Assembly: GCA_045661345.1 (NCBI GenBank)
Contig: JAZRFM010000012.1
Coordinates: forward strand, 1-64,000
Length of the DNA stretch: 64,000 bases
Reading direction: 5' to 3'
DNA from: RUG12461 sp045661345
GTDB taxonomy: Bacteria > Bacillota > Clostridia > Lachnospirales > Lachnospiraceae
Shown: one piece after another, positions 8,442 to 16,104 of the stretch
Layout: every line of letters begins with the position of its first letter
Position numbering within the stretch: the first letter of the stretch is position 1
Program-made: the position numbers and the translations under genes
Notes under the pieces: generated by a model
What the model was told of the DNA's origin: nothing
Seen by the model: only the letters and a program-made list of their open reading frames with translations
Database searches by the model: none

Positions 8442-8705
8442 TCAGATAACTTCAATAATATCCCACTTTCCCATACCAACAAGAGCAATCATGACTCTGG
8501 TTCCAGGGTCGAGCAATGGTCCTATCTTATGGTATGAAGCAATCGCTTCAGGACCCTGATCACGCCTTACTATGAATTTGCTTTAAGACTCGTCATATAC
8601 GCCTATTACGGTTCCGGGTTCAGTACGTACCCTATCCTGATCATCACCACCGGCTGCGTTTGCCATCATCTCATCATTCATTTTCATGTTCTTGTTATCT
8701 TCCAT
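8442..8705 (-). pseudogene. GG-leader family member 4, interrupted by a stop codon
   Basis: From ATG 8705 the frame gives MEDNKNMKMNDEMMANAAGG and a 20-residue start of the core, then TAA at codon 41. The same frame continues for 46 more codons (SKFIVRRDQGPEAIASYHKI onward) to a TGA, so a single base change explains the loss. The ribosome site (AAAGGAGG) and upstream cassette are intact. Either a recent pseudogene or a gene that now makes a 40-residue peptide. Confidence 0.75.
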
Positions 8706-8822
8706 TTTGATTTCCTCCTTTGAATGAATTTAGGTGTTTGTTGTTCTTTGCCTTATTATACGTTTCCGCCATCCGATCTGACACAATCTTTGCGCATTCG
8801 GTCGTTTTTGATGTCTAAGTGG
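8706..8822 (-). promoter_or_regulatory. Conserved upstream cassette, copy 3
   Basis: Reverse-strand copy of 939-1054, here with TATAAT as the -10 and a weaker dyad (TGTCA-N7-TGGCG). It still drives the interrupted family member 4. Confidence 0.6.
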
Positions 8823-8885
8823 TAAATACCCCCGCCAGTGGCGGGGGTATCCTGAGCATCACTTCCTAATGAGCGGATCGTCATA

Positions 8886-9176
8886 TCAATATGGCTCCAT
8901 GTTGGATTCCTCATAAAGGTCATCAAACCAGCCGTCTTTATCAAGTATATGAACCTGATATATCCATTCATGCCATTGCGGGTAATATTCATATATCCCG
9001 GTAACATAGCCATCGAAAATATGATTAGTATCATCTTTGAAACGATCACCAACCTTGAATTTCGGTTCAGGCTGATCTCCTTCCACACCACCGGTTGCCA
9101 TCGCCATTTCCGCATCGGAAATCATGGCGTTCATTTTTGCTCTTCGTTCTTCTCTGGTCATCTTTTCCTCTGCCAC
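8886..9176 (-). CDS. GG-leader small protein with longer leader (member 5)
   Basis: 96 residues. The start is GTG at 9176, chosen because TAGGAGGAAAGCAAC precedes it and because the product then begins Met-Ala-Glu-Glu-Lys like the rest of the family. The leader is ten residues longer than in the others (MAEEKMTREERRAKMNAMIS, then DAEMAMATGG). The core starts KFKVGDRFKD and ends in LYEESNMEPY, a pattern seen in Tudor/SH3-like barrels. It follows the decayed member 6 by about 30 nt, so both probably share the cassette at 9344-9459. Confidence 0.7.
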   Translation of the reverse strand: MAEEKMTREERRAKMNAMISDAEMAMATGGVEGDQPEPKFKVGDRFKDDTNHIFDGYVTGIYEYYPQWHEWIYQVHILDKDGWFDDLYEESNMEPY

Positions 9177-9207
9177 GTTGCTTTCCTCCTACCAATACTT
9201 GTTTGCA

Positions 9208-9343
9208 TTATGTGATCAGCTGCTTTCTTCCATCCATTACGGTTTCGCCTACAGAAAACTTGGGCTCTGATGCTCCTTCTGCTCCACCGGATGCGTTTGC
9301 CATCATCTCATCATCAATTGCCGTGTTCTTTTTTCTCAGCCAT
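9208..9343 (-). pseudogene. GG-leader family member 6, frameshifted and truncated
   Basis: ATG 9343 has the family ribosome site (GGAGGAAACGACA). After Met-Ala-Glu-Lys an extra base in an A-run shifts the frame to an early stop. In the +1 frame the family sequence resumes: NTAIDDEMMANASGG and a short core KFSVGETVMD, ending at TAA 9208-9210. The core is also cut short compared with its relatives. Confidence 0.75.
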
Positions 9344-9459
9344 TGTCGTTTCCTCCTTCTCGGTTGCGATTGTTTTTTTGTTTCTTGCCTTATTATACGT
9401 TGGTGCGATCAAATCTGGCATGATTTTTGCGTATTCGGTCGTTTTTGATGTCTAAGTGG
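9344..9459 (-). promoter_or_regulatory. Conserved upstream cassette, copy 4
   Basis: Reverse-strand copy of the cassette with TATAAT as -10. It begins shortly after the stop of the nuclease-like gene at 9487, exactly as in the left block, showing that gene and cassette were duplicated together. Confidence 0.62.
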
Positions 9460-9486
9460 TAAGTCGTGTCATCTGGTCTATCATTT

Positions 9487-10410
9487 TTATAGCTTTACCG
9501 CATATTTCGCTCTGTCCTGCTCAGCGATGCCCAGCGCCTGCATCGCCTGCTCCGCTGTCATCTTCAGATTACGCATTAATTCCCTGATGTGTTTTACACT
9601 TATACTTTCTGTCGCAGTCTCTGTTGCTTTCTCCGCTGCGTTCTTCGCTGCTTCCTCAATTTCGTCTTTCATGAGTTCTCTTAACGCTTCACAACACATA
9701 CTTTGATCCCTCCTCACTGCCTCGTACAAATTCTGATTTGCGGATACACTGAGCTGCAATACAGCACTAATGTTTTGCAGATCCTCCGGCTCTTTCGCAA
9801 GGTTCGCTTCCTGCAGAAACCGACGTACATCCTCTTCCGTTGCTTTATTCGATAAAATTTTCAGACTGGCGTGTTTCTTGCCGTCCAACTCCCGGGTTAC
9901 GATGATCTGTGTAGAAAACATGATCTTTCCGCCCAGATAATAGATGCCCGGATACTTTCTTGCGATGGTGATTCCCATCTCCGGAAAGAGTTTGAACAGT
10001 TTCTTCGGATATGCTTCCCGGATTATTGTTACGGTCAGTTCTTCTGCCGGAATCTCGTTGACATGCTTTCCGAGTCCTTTATAAACACAGGCATATCCCA
10101 TCGTTTTGAAGAACGTGTCTATGGATAATCCGTCTCCGGCTCCTTTATACTCAATGATATTGTTCTGCCTGAAAATCCGGCCAATCTCGTTTTTGATCTT
10201 TGCTTCCGGATTCTTCTTGATGATCAGAAGATCCGTCCGGATTGGTTCCTTATTCAGCAGGTGCTCCGGTTCAAAGAGCAGATCGTTTTTGTTATCCTTC
10301 AGCTCCCACTCGGTTGCACCACAGAATGCCGGGTGCCAATGCTTTCTTGTCACTCCATTCCTCCACTCTAAGATAGCATGAATACTACCCTTTTTCAATT
10401 TCTGTTTCAT
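9487..10410 (-). CDS. PD-(D/E)XK nuclease-like protein
   Basis: 307 residues, intact copy of the pseudogene at 258-911. The first third carries a likely nuclease core: Asp60 in IRTDLLIIKK and, 27 residues later, Glu87-Tyr-Lys89 in NIIEYKGAGDGLS. That spacing fits PD-(D/E)XK enzymes, in particular the Rpn/transposase-associated groups common in clostridia. The C-terminal part is helical and Ala/Glu-rich (EEAAKNAAEKATETATES), and ends in a small helical domain (MTAEQAMQALGIAEQDRAKY). It is directly followed by a GG-leader gene. Substrate and biological role are unknown. Confidence 0.7.
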   Translation of the reverse strand: MKQKLKKGSIHAILEWRNGVTRKHWHPAFCGATEWELKDNKNDLLFEPEHLLNKEPIRTDLLIIKKNPEAKIKNEIGRIFRQNNIIEYKGAGDGLSIDTFFKTMGYACVYKGLGKHVNEIPAEELTVTIIREAYPKKLFKLFPEMGITIARKYPGIYYLGGKIMFSTQIIVTRELDGKKHASLKILSNKATEEDVRRFLQEANLAKEPEDLQNISAVLQLSVSANQNLYEAVRRDQSMCCEALRELMKDEIEEAAKNAAEKATETATESISVKHIRELMRNLKMTAEQAMQALGIAEQDRAKYAVKL

Positions 10411-10540
10411 CCTGGGAAAATCCCGGCGGAACCGCCGAAACGTTCATAAGAAGATATTTGTAGTCTATACCCGTTGCACCCGAACATGCAATCGAACAAA
10501 TCCTAAAATTTTTATAAACTCGCAACTATCAGAATCCGGA

Positions 10541-10576
10541 TAACAAAAGAGGGCGGTGCGCTGTGCTCCGCCTCTT
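10541..10576 (-). terminator. Minus-strand terminator after family member 7
   Basis: AAGAGGCGG / CCGCCcTCTT stem followed by TTTTGTT on the minus strand. It stands between the member-7 region and the nuclease-like gene. Confidence 0.6.
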
Positions 10577-10599
10577 ATGGTTTTTATTCTTTTTTTTAC

Positions 10600-10757
10600 A
10601 CTCCACCGTGGACAACAAAATTCAGAAAAGGATTTGTTATACATCAGCGCCAATCGTCTTTCAGGAAGCAGGATATCATCATCCCAGATACCGTCGATCC
10701 GGTATTTATGCTTTTCCCCGCTGGAATCCTCATCAAACTTTACATATACCGAATGTA
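10600..10757 (-). pseudogene. Orphan core remnant of the GG-leader family
   Basis: Just after the stop of member 7, in a different frame, the minus strand reads IHSVYVKFDEDSSGEKHKYR and IDGIWDDDILLPER. This looks like the second half of another SH3/KOW-like core (strand, charged turn, strand, Leu-Pro-Glu), without leader or start. Probably the tail of a lost member fused behind member 7; borders are approximate. Confidence 0.4.
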
Positions 10758-11006
10758 TCAGACCGGATTCGTTCTTCTCAGCCAGGTGTGTTTCACGTTG
10801 CGCATGACTTCATCTTGAAATACCACCGTATACCTTGAATTTGAGAGATCCTTTTCATTTGGATAGACTTCCCTGATCCTTCCGACCTGAGCAGTAGAGA
10901 TATACACCACCCTTTCTCCTACTTTGAAGAGTTGCACTGTCGCTCCTTCGGTACCTCCGACCGCATTCGTCATTACTTCGTCTTCTACTTTCATATTCTC
11001 AGCCAT
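10758..11006 (-). CDS. Double-glycine-leader small protein with SH3/KOW-like core (member 7)
   Basis: 82 residues. The leader MAENMKVEDEVMTNAVGG lacks two residues of the common form but keeps the acidic DE pair and Ala-Val-Gly-Gly. The core reads LFKVGERVVYISTAQVGRIR, then YTVVFQDEV: a valine-rich first strand, a Gly turn and later strands, the clearest SH3/KOW-like member. The ribosome site is AAAGGAGGATACGAAA and the conserved cassette lies upstream. Confidence 0.73.
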   Translation of the reverse strand: MAENMKVEDEVMTNAVGGTEGATVQLFKVGERVVYISTAQVGRIREVYPNEKDLSNSRYTVVFQDEVMRNVKHTWLRRTNPV

Positions 11007-11122
11007 TTTCGTATCCTCCTTTGTGAAAGAATTGTTTTTGTGTTTCTTTGCCTTATTATACGATTCGGCGGTTTACGCCGGCAATGATTTTGCGTATTCG
11101 GTCGTTCCTAGTGTCTAAGTGG
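11007..11122 (-). promoter_or_regulatory. Conserved upstream cassette, divergent copy 5
   Basis: Contains CCACTTAGACACTAG, CGACCGAATACGCAAAATCA, TATAATAAGGCAAAGAAAC and the ribosome site. The dyad place holds a different but still symmetric sequence (CGGCG-TAAAC-CGCCG) compared with TGCCA-N7-TGGCA elsewhere, so symmetry is kept while sequence changes. Confidence 0.55.
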
Positions 11123-11221
11123 TTGTTTCATGCGAAAATCATACATGAAAAGCCCCAAAAAAACTACCCTTTCTCGCTATTCGGCAGTTTTTCTGAGATA
11201 TTCGGTATGTTATTTCAGCTG

Positions 11222-11277
11222 TTGACAAACTACGTCTGTGGAAGTATAGTTTAGATATACTTCTGTAGACGTAGTTT
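11222..11277 (+). promoter_or_regulatory. Promoter embedded in a 22-bp inverted repeat (operator of the DUF3990/XRE pair)
   Basis: TTGACA (11222-11227), a 17-bp spacer and TATAGT (11245-11250) form a near-consensus promoter. An inverted repeat with 19 of 22 bases matching (11227-11248 and 11256-11277, 7-nt loop) covers spacer, -10 and start region, and ends in a T-run. A promoter inside a dyad is what autoregulated toxin-antitoxin operons show; the XRE protein of the pair is the likely binder (inference). Confidence 0.7.
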
Positions 11278-11314
11278 TTTGATCGTGCAAGAGACAGGAT
11301 TTTCAGGCGGACAT

Positions 11315-11965
11315 ATGAAGAAACTATTTCATGGCTCGGAAAAGATCATAAAAAAGCCTGTATATGGCCAAGGCAGGATAGATAATGACTATGGTCAGGG
11401 TTTCTACTGCACGGAAGACATCGAGCTTGCGATGGAATGGGCCGCGTTGGATGAAAGAGGCGGCTTTGTAAACAGTTATTCCTTCAACGAGCGAGGCATG
11501 AGGATCATGGATCTTACAATGCCGGAGTACAGTGTGCTTTCCTGGATGGCGCTTCTTTTGAAAAACAGGAATGTGCGTTTATCCAGTCCTCTGGAAAAAC
11601 GTGCCAGAGAGTTTCTGATCAGACAGTATCTACCCGATACGAAAAAAGCAGATGTGATCGTTGGTTATAGGGCAGATGACTCCTATTTTTCATTTGCCCG
11701 GGCATTTCTCAGCAATACCATCACGATCGATCAGCTAAGCACGGTGCTTAGTCTTGGGGATCTCGGACTACAGTATATGATAAAAAATGAGCGCGCTTTT
11801 CAGGCTCTGCATTATGATAGCGTCGAGCCGGCGGACGGGATGACTTATTATCCCAGAAGGATTGCAAGAGACCGCTCTGCAAGAGATCGATATATGCAGT
11901 TGCTGGAGGACGTAGACAAGCATGGAAGATATATCAATGACATCATGAAAGGAGAAGGCAGATGA
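11315..11965 (+). CDS. DUF3990-family protein, probable toxin of a toxin-antitoxin pair
   Basis: 216 residues from ATG 11315, chosen because the family normally begins Met-x-Leu-x-His-Gly-Ser, here KKLFHGS at residues 2-8; a TTG at 11279 would add 12 residues. The conserved start (HGSEKIIKKP, then NDYGQGFYCTED at 24-35) resembles ADP-ribosyltransferase-like folds, and DUF3990 proteins are thought to belong to that group (family knowledge). Its stop overlaps the next ATG by four bases. The gene pair behind one operator suggests a toxin with an XRE antitoxin; enzymatic activity is not shown by the sequence. Confidence 0.72.
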   Translation: MKKLFHGSEKIIKKPVYGQGRIDNDYGQGFYCTEDIELAMEWAALDERGGFVNSYSFNERGMRIMDLTMPEYSVLSWMALLLKNRNVRLSSPLEKRAREFLIRQYLPDTKKADVIVGYRADDSYFSFARAFLSNTITIDQLSTVLSLGDLGLQYMIKNERAFQALHYDSVEPADGMTYYPRRIARDRSARDRYMQLLEDVDKHGRYINDIMKGEGR

Positions 11966-12597
11966 TGCAGGCTTTTCCGGAGTGCTACCTATCTGACGCA
12001 ATGCGGAATATGGGGGAATATATGGAATTCGGCTATGAAGCAGCTGCAGTTGAGCCGGATGTCTGTGTTTCCTTTCTTGTGATCAGTGGATATGCATCCG
12101 CTTGGGAAAATGGAGATCCGCGTGTGTTGTCCGGGATGTCCGGGACAGAACTGTTTCAAAGGGCAGCGGAGAGATGCGGCTTTCAAGCAGACGAGAGGGA
12201 AGCACTGGTCAGATATGATACAGAAGCATATTATTGGAGCGGTTATATGCTTGCCTATTATCAATGGATGACGATGGAGCATTTCTCAACGATCGCGCAA
12301 GATCTTCGGATTTCCGATCTGACAAGATTGTATCCGGCTCTTCATACCGCATCCGAGGAAAAAGCATTGGCGTCGATCTCAGAGCTGATCCGAAAAAGAA
12401 GGATGATATCCAGACTGCAGGCTTATCGCAAAGGACTTGGGCTGTCTCAACGGGAGCTGGCTGAGCTTGCCGGGGTAAACCTTCGTACGTTGCAACAGTA
12501 TGAGATCGGGGATAAAGACATAAAACGTGCATCTGCCGAAAAGGTTGTCGCTTTGTCGAGAGTCTTATGCTGCAAGCCGGAGGAACTGCTTGCGTGA
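11962..12597 (+). CDS. XRE-domain protein, probable antitoxin partner of the DUF3990 protein
   Basis: 211 residues. The N-terminal 140 residues have no recognised DNA-binding motif and include an aromatic-rich helix region (YDTEAYYWSGYMLAYYQWMT). Residues about 150-205 are an HTH_3 domain (LQAYRKGLGLSQRELAELAG, then VNLRTLQQYEIGDKDI). The start overlaps the DUF3990 stop (ATGA), so the two are translationally coupled. The N-terminal domain would neutralise the toxin and the C-terminal one bind the 22-bp repeat (inference from organisation). Confidence 0.72.
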   Translation: MMQAFPECYLSDAMRNMGEYMEFGYEAAAVEPDVCVSFLVISGYASAWENGDPRVLSGMSGTELFQRAAERCGFQADEREALVRYDTEAYYWSGYMLAYYQWMTMEHFSTIAQDLRISDLTRLYPALHTASEEKALASISELIRKRRMISRLQAYRKGLGLSQRELAELAGVNLRTLQQYEIGDKDIKRASAEKVVALSRVLCCKPEELLA

Positions 12598-12688
12598 TCC
12601 ACCCAAAATCGAAATACCGGAACACAATCATATTTCCCATACAGAACGATACCCCTGATTGCTTTTTGCAATAACATGAGCCGTGGGA

Positions 12689-12717
12689 TTGACAAAGTCT
12701 ATGGAAGAATATAAAAG
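12689..12717 (+). promoter_or_regulatory. Possible promoter of the SpoIIE-type phosphatase gene
   Basis: A perfect TTGACA (12689-12694) precedes TATAAA at 15 bp or TAAAAG at 17 bp. It is the only promoter-like sequence in the 170-nt gap. Confidence 0.4.
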
Positions 12718-12770
12718 TATAGAAAAGATGCTTTGGTACATCTGGAACAACAAGGGGAAAGGATCCGGGT

Positions 12771-15158
12771 TTGACCATGAAAGAAAAACAGACACGACAA
12801 AAATCCATGCAACAGAACAGAGGCTTTCAAAAAGCGGGCTTCGTGGTGATATGCCTGATGTCGGCCGCCATTCTCGGGATCTGTTTGTATAAGCCGTTCT
12901 ATACCGCAAAGGTCTCCGATGTTTTCAACCTGAGCATGGACATTCTCGGCACGGTGGTCTGCTCCATGCTGTATTACGGCTGTCTGACCGCCGACGGCTC
13001 CAAAAACAGGGACAACCACACCTTGCTCCGCGTCCTGTTTGTGAATGTGCTGGTCTTTTTGTTTGATTCCCTGATGTGGATGCTGGATGGATCGGCGGGG
13101 CTTAGGATACTCAACACGGTGGTGTCCATATGCTTCTACGGATCCGTAAATCTCCTCTTCTATCTGTTCTGGAGATATGCCTGCACGATTCTGAAGCCGG
13201 GAGAAAAAATGCAGCGGGTTCTGGATCTTCTGCTGCGGATTCTGTTGATCCCGGCGCTTTTGATGTGCCTGATCAATCTCTTTGTGCCTTTTCTGTTTCA
13301 GGTGGATGCTGACGGCGCTTTCCACAGAGCATTCGGTTACCCTGTCGGCTCCTTTTACATTCTCATCACTCTCTTCCTGCTGATCGTCGTTACTGTCAGA
13401 TCCCGGATCGGAAAACTCCGCAAGATCTTTGTCATTCTGCCGGCGATTGCGGGTATTCTTATTTTCTTAACCCTCGGGAACAACCCGGAGCTTGCTATTT
13501 CCTATTCGGTTTCTGTCATCGCGATGATCATTGCCAACTGTATCCTCTATGGCGAACGGCCACGGGTGAAAGAACTGGTCATCCGGATTTTTGCCGTCCT
13601 GCTTCTTTGCATGATGCTGATCTACGGTCCCGTCATCTACCGGCTCGGCGTGCGAAGCGCTATCCGGGAGGGTTATGAGTCTGTAAAGCAGGCGTTTCTT
13701 CTGACGGAACATATATTGGATGATGTGGGACTGGAAGAGCTTTCCGATCCCGAAAACAACGAACTGTATCAGGAAACGAGGCAGGAGCTTCGCTGGATCT
13801 GCAGCGCCTTTGCCCTGCAGAATCTGTATGTGGAGACCATAGATGAAAAAGAAATGACCCGATCCTTTGTGGTTGTTGTGGCAGGCTCGGATAAGGATGA
13901 CGCCATCGTGCGGGAATCTCTGGGGTGGCCGGGTGCTTCCATCTGGACGGAGGAAAGCCACCTGAACGAGCCGGAGCTCATCGTCATGAAGGGAGGATAT
14001 ACCGATCTCTATGTCGAAGAAGACAATGCGTACGGCCACAATCTGGACTGGTTCTATCCCTACAAGGACGCCGAAGGCAATGTGTTGGCGATTCTGGGTG
14101 CAGATGTGGATGTGGGTACGAAGCAGGCAGAAGCGGTCATAAAATCTCTGAAAGCCATCGCGCCGGCGATCATCCTTTTCTTCATCACGCTGCTGGTGCT
14201 GATTCACGCCATCGACTTTGTTTTTATCAGACCGTTCTATGAGATTTCGCGTCATATGCAGCACTTCTTTACCAACAGAAAGAACAGCAAGGAAGTGGAG
14301 CCCTTGCGAAGCAGTTATGAGATCTGGTTTTTATCGAAATCCTTTGCCTTCATGAGTTCTGAGCTGGATGAGTACGAGGAGATCAGAACCCGTGAGATCA
14401 AGGAAAAAGAGCGGATCTCTACGGAATTCGAGCTGGCGGCTACCATCCAGGCGCAGTTTCTGCCCCAGAAGTTTCCCCCCTATCCGGATCGGAAGGAGTT
14501 TGAGATTTTCGCTTCCATGAAGCCGGCAAAAGAGGTTGCCGGGGATTTCTATGATTTCTTCTTTGTGGATCCGGATCACTTTGTCACCCTGATCGCGGAT
14601 GTTTCCGGAAAAGGATTTCCGGCAGCGCTGTTTATGATGAGGAGTAAGACCGTGATACGATCCGTAGCGGAGCGTGGTCTGCCCCCTGCGGAGATTCTCG
14701 AAAAGGTGAACCTCACGCTGCGGGAGGGGAATGATAAGAACATGTTTGTCACGGTGTGGATCGGGATCATTGATCTGAAGACGGGCATCATGAAATGTGC
14801 CAACGGCGGACATGAGTATCCCTTTGTCCGGAAGGCGGATGGGCGCTATGAGATGGTCAAGGATCCCCATTGCCCGATTCTGGGATTGATGGAAAATATC
14901 AGACCGAAGGAATATGAGCTGAAGCTGGAGGCCGGTGACAGTCTGTTTGTTTACACGGACGGTATACCGGAAACCTTTGATGTCAAAGAGGAGGGCTTCG
15001 GACTGGAACGGCTGGACGTTGCGCTGAACGAGGCTGGAAACGCAGATATGGAAGAGACCTTATCCCATGTCACGAAAAAGGTTCATGACTTTATGGGAGA
15101 AGCGGAGCAGTTTGACGATATTACGATGCTCGGATTCCGGTATTTCGGGGAAGGTTGA
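12771..15158 (+). CDS. Membrane sensor with C-terminal SpoIIE-type PP2C phosphatase domain
   Basis: 795 residues if TTG 12771 is used (AAAGGA lies 7 nt before it); ATG 12777 is the alternative. About eight hydrophobic segments occupy residues 20-290, an extracytoplasmic region about 295-455, another membrane segment at 463-486, and a linker. From about 548 a SpoIIE/RsbU phosphatase domain follows: IQAQFLPQ, GDFYD (591-595), DVSGKG (610-615), YTDGIPE and EQFDDITML near the end, giving the metal-binding Asp residues. Such proteins dephosphorylate anti-sigma-factor antagonists in response to a signal; no partner anti-sigma gene is adjacent. Confidence 0.88.
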   Translation: MTMKEKQTRQKSMQQNRGFQKAGFVVICLMSAAILGICLYKPFYTAKVSDVFNLSMDILGTVVCSMLYYGCLTADGSKNRDNHTLLRVLFVNVLVFLFDSLMWMLDGSAGLRILNTVVSICFYGSVNLLFYLFWRYACTILKPGEKMQRVLDLLLRILLIPALLMCLINLFVPFLFQVDADGAFHRAFGYPVGSFYILITLFLLIVVTVRSRIGKLRKIFVILPAIAGILIFLTLGNNPELAISYSVSVIAMIIANCILYGERPRVKELVIRIFAVLLLCMMLIYGPVIYRLGVRSAIREGYESVKQAFLLTEHILDDVGLEELSDPENNELYQETRQELRWICSAFALQNLYVETIDEKEMTRSFVVVVAGSDKDDAIVRESLGWPGASIWTEESHLNEPELIVMKGGYTDLYVEEDNAYGHNLDWFYPYKDAEGNVLAILGADVDVGTKQAEAVIKSLKAIAPAIILFFITLLVLIHAIDFVFIRPFYEISRHMQHFFTNRKNSKEVEPLRSSYEIWFLSKSFAFMSSELDEYEEIRTREIKEKERISTEFELAATIQAQFLPQKFPPYPDRKEFEIFASMKPAKEVAGDFYDFFFVDPDHFVTLIADVSGKGFPAALFMMRSKTVIRSVAERGLPPAEILEKVNLTLREGNDKNMFVTVWIGIIDLKTGIMKCANGGHEYPFVRKADGRYEMVKDPHCPILGLMENIRPKEYELKLEAGDSLFVYTDGIPETFDVKEEGFGLERLDVALNEAGNADMEETLSHVTKKVHDFMGEAEQFDDITMLGFRYFGEG

Positions 15159-15183
15159 TGTTTCCCCGGAAAAGCAGGTCCCC

Positions 15184-16083
15184 TTACGTATACCTCGCCA
15201 GAATCCCACGCACGGAGGAGAGATACCCTGCTCCGAACAGATTCAGGTGATTCAGCAGATGATAGAGATTGTAGAGATCCCTGCGATCCGCATAGCCGGG
15301 CTGCAGCGGAAGGGTCTGTGTATAAGATGTATAAAACGCCTGCGGGAAGCCCCCGAACAGCTCCGTCATGGCAAGATCCGCTTCATGGCAGCCCACGTAA
15401 GCCGCCGGGTCGATGAGCCACGCCTCCCCGTCCGATCCCACCATATAGTTTCCGCCCCAGAGATCGCCATGCAAAAGAGACGGTCTCTCCGGCTCCAGGA
15501 GCAGCTCCGGCAGCCTCTCCAGCAGTCTTTCCATCCGCGTATGATCCGCCCCGGAAAAGTAGCTCTCTGCCCTGGCAAACTGCGGCACCAGCCTGCAGTC
15601 CCGAAAGAATGTGATCCAGGCGTCTCGCGGTTCATTTTTCTGCGGTCCGGCCCCGATGTAATTGTCATGGGAAAAGCCGTATCTGCCGCCTTGTACGAAA
15701 GGATCCGTATCCGCCTGATGCATCAGGGCGAGGCGATGTCCGAACCGTTCAAAAAACCCTTCTTTTCTTCCTTTGCTTTCCACCAGCTCCAGCAATAAAA
15801 AAGCACAGTCCGAATCCCTGCCCAGGCCAAGGATCCCGGGCGTGGTGATGGTGCCTGTGCTGCTGATGGCTTCCAGCCCCTCTGTTTCCGCACGGAAAAA
15901 GTCAAGGTTTTCCGGACGGTTTGCTTTCAAAAAAAGCTTTGTCCCATCGGAAAGCCTGAGGGCATACGCTTCATTGATGTCTCCGCCGGAAACCGGTGTT
16001 TTTTCTGTCAGTCTGACCGTTGCCCCGCAAAGATCCGCGATGGCGGAAGACAGGGAATCATAACATTTTGTTTTCATACACAA
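15184..16083 (-). CDS. Fructosamine kinase family protein
   Basis: 299 residues from TTG 16083 (AGGAG in front) or 297 from ATG 16077. It has the aminoglycoside/fructosamine-3-kinase fold: a nucleotide-binding lysine in KLFLKAN (about 53), the catalytic loop HGDLWGGN (205-212) and the metal-binding IDPA (224-227). Family members phosphorylate ketoamine (Amadori) groups on sugars or proteins, a repair or salvage step. It follows the GNAT gene by 21 nt and is probably co-transcribed. The 3' end faces the SpoIIE gene's end. Confidence 0.88.
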   Translation of the reverse strand: MCMKTKCYDSLSSAIADLCGATVRLTEKTPVSGGDINEAYALRLSDGTKLFLKANRPENLDFFRAETEGLEAISSTGTITTPGILGLGRDSDCAFLLLELVESKGRKEGFFERFGHRLALMHQADTDPFVQGGRYGFSHDNYIGAGPQKNEPRDAWITFFRDCRLVPQFARAESYFSGADHTRMERLLERLPELLLEPERPSLLHGDLWGGNYMVGSDGEAWLIDPAAYVGCHEADLAMTELFGGFPQAFYTSYTQTLPLQPGYADRRDLYNLYHLLNHLNLFGAGYLSSVRGILARYT

Positions 16084-16104
16084 TCTTCTCTCCTTGATCA
16101 GAAA

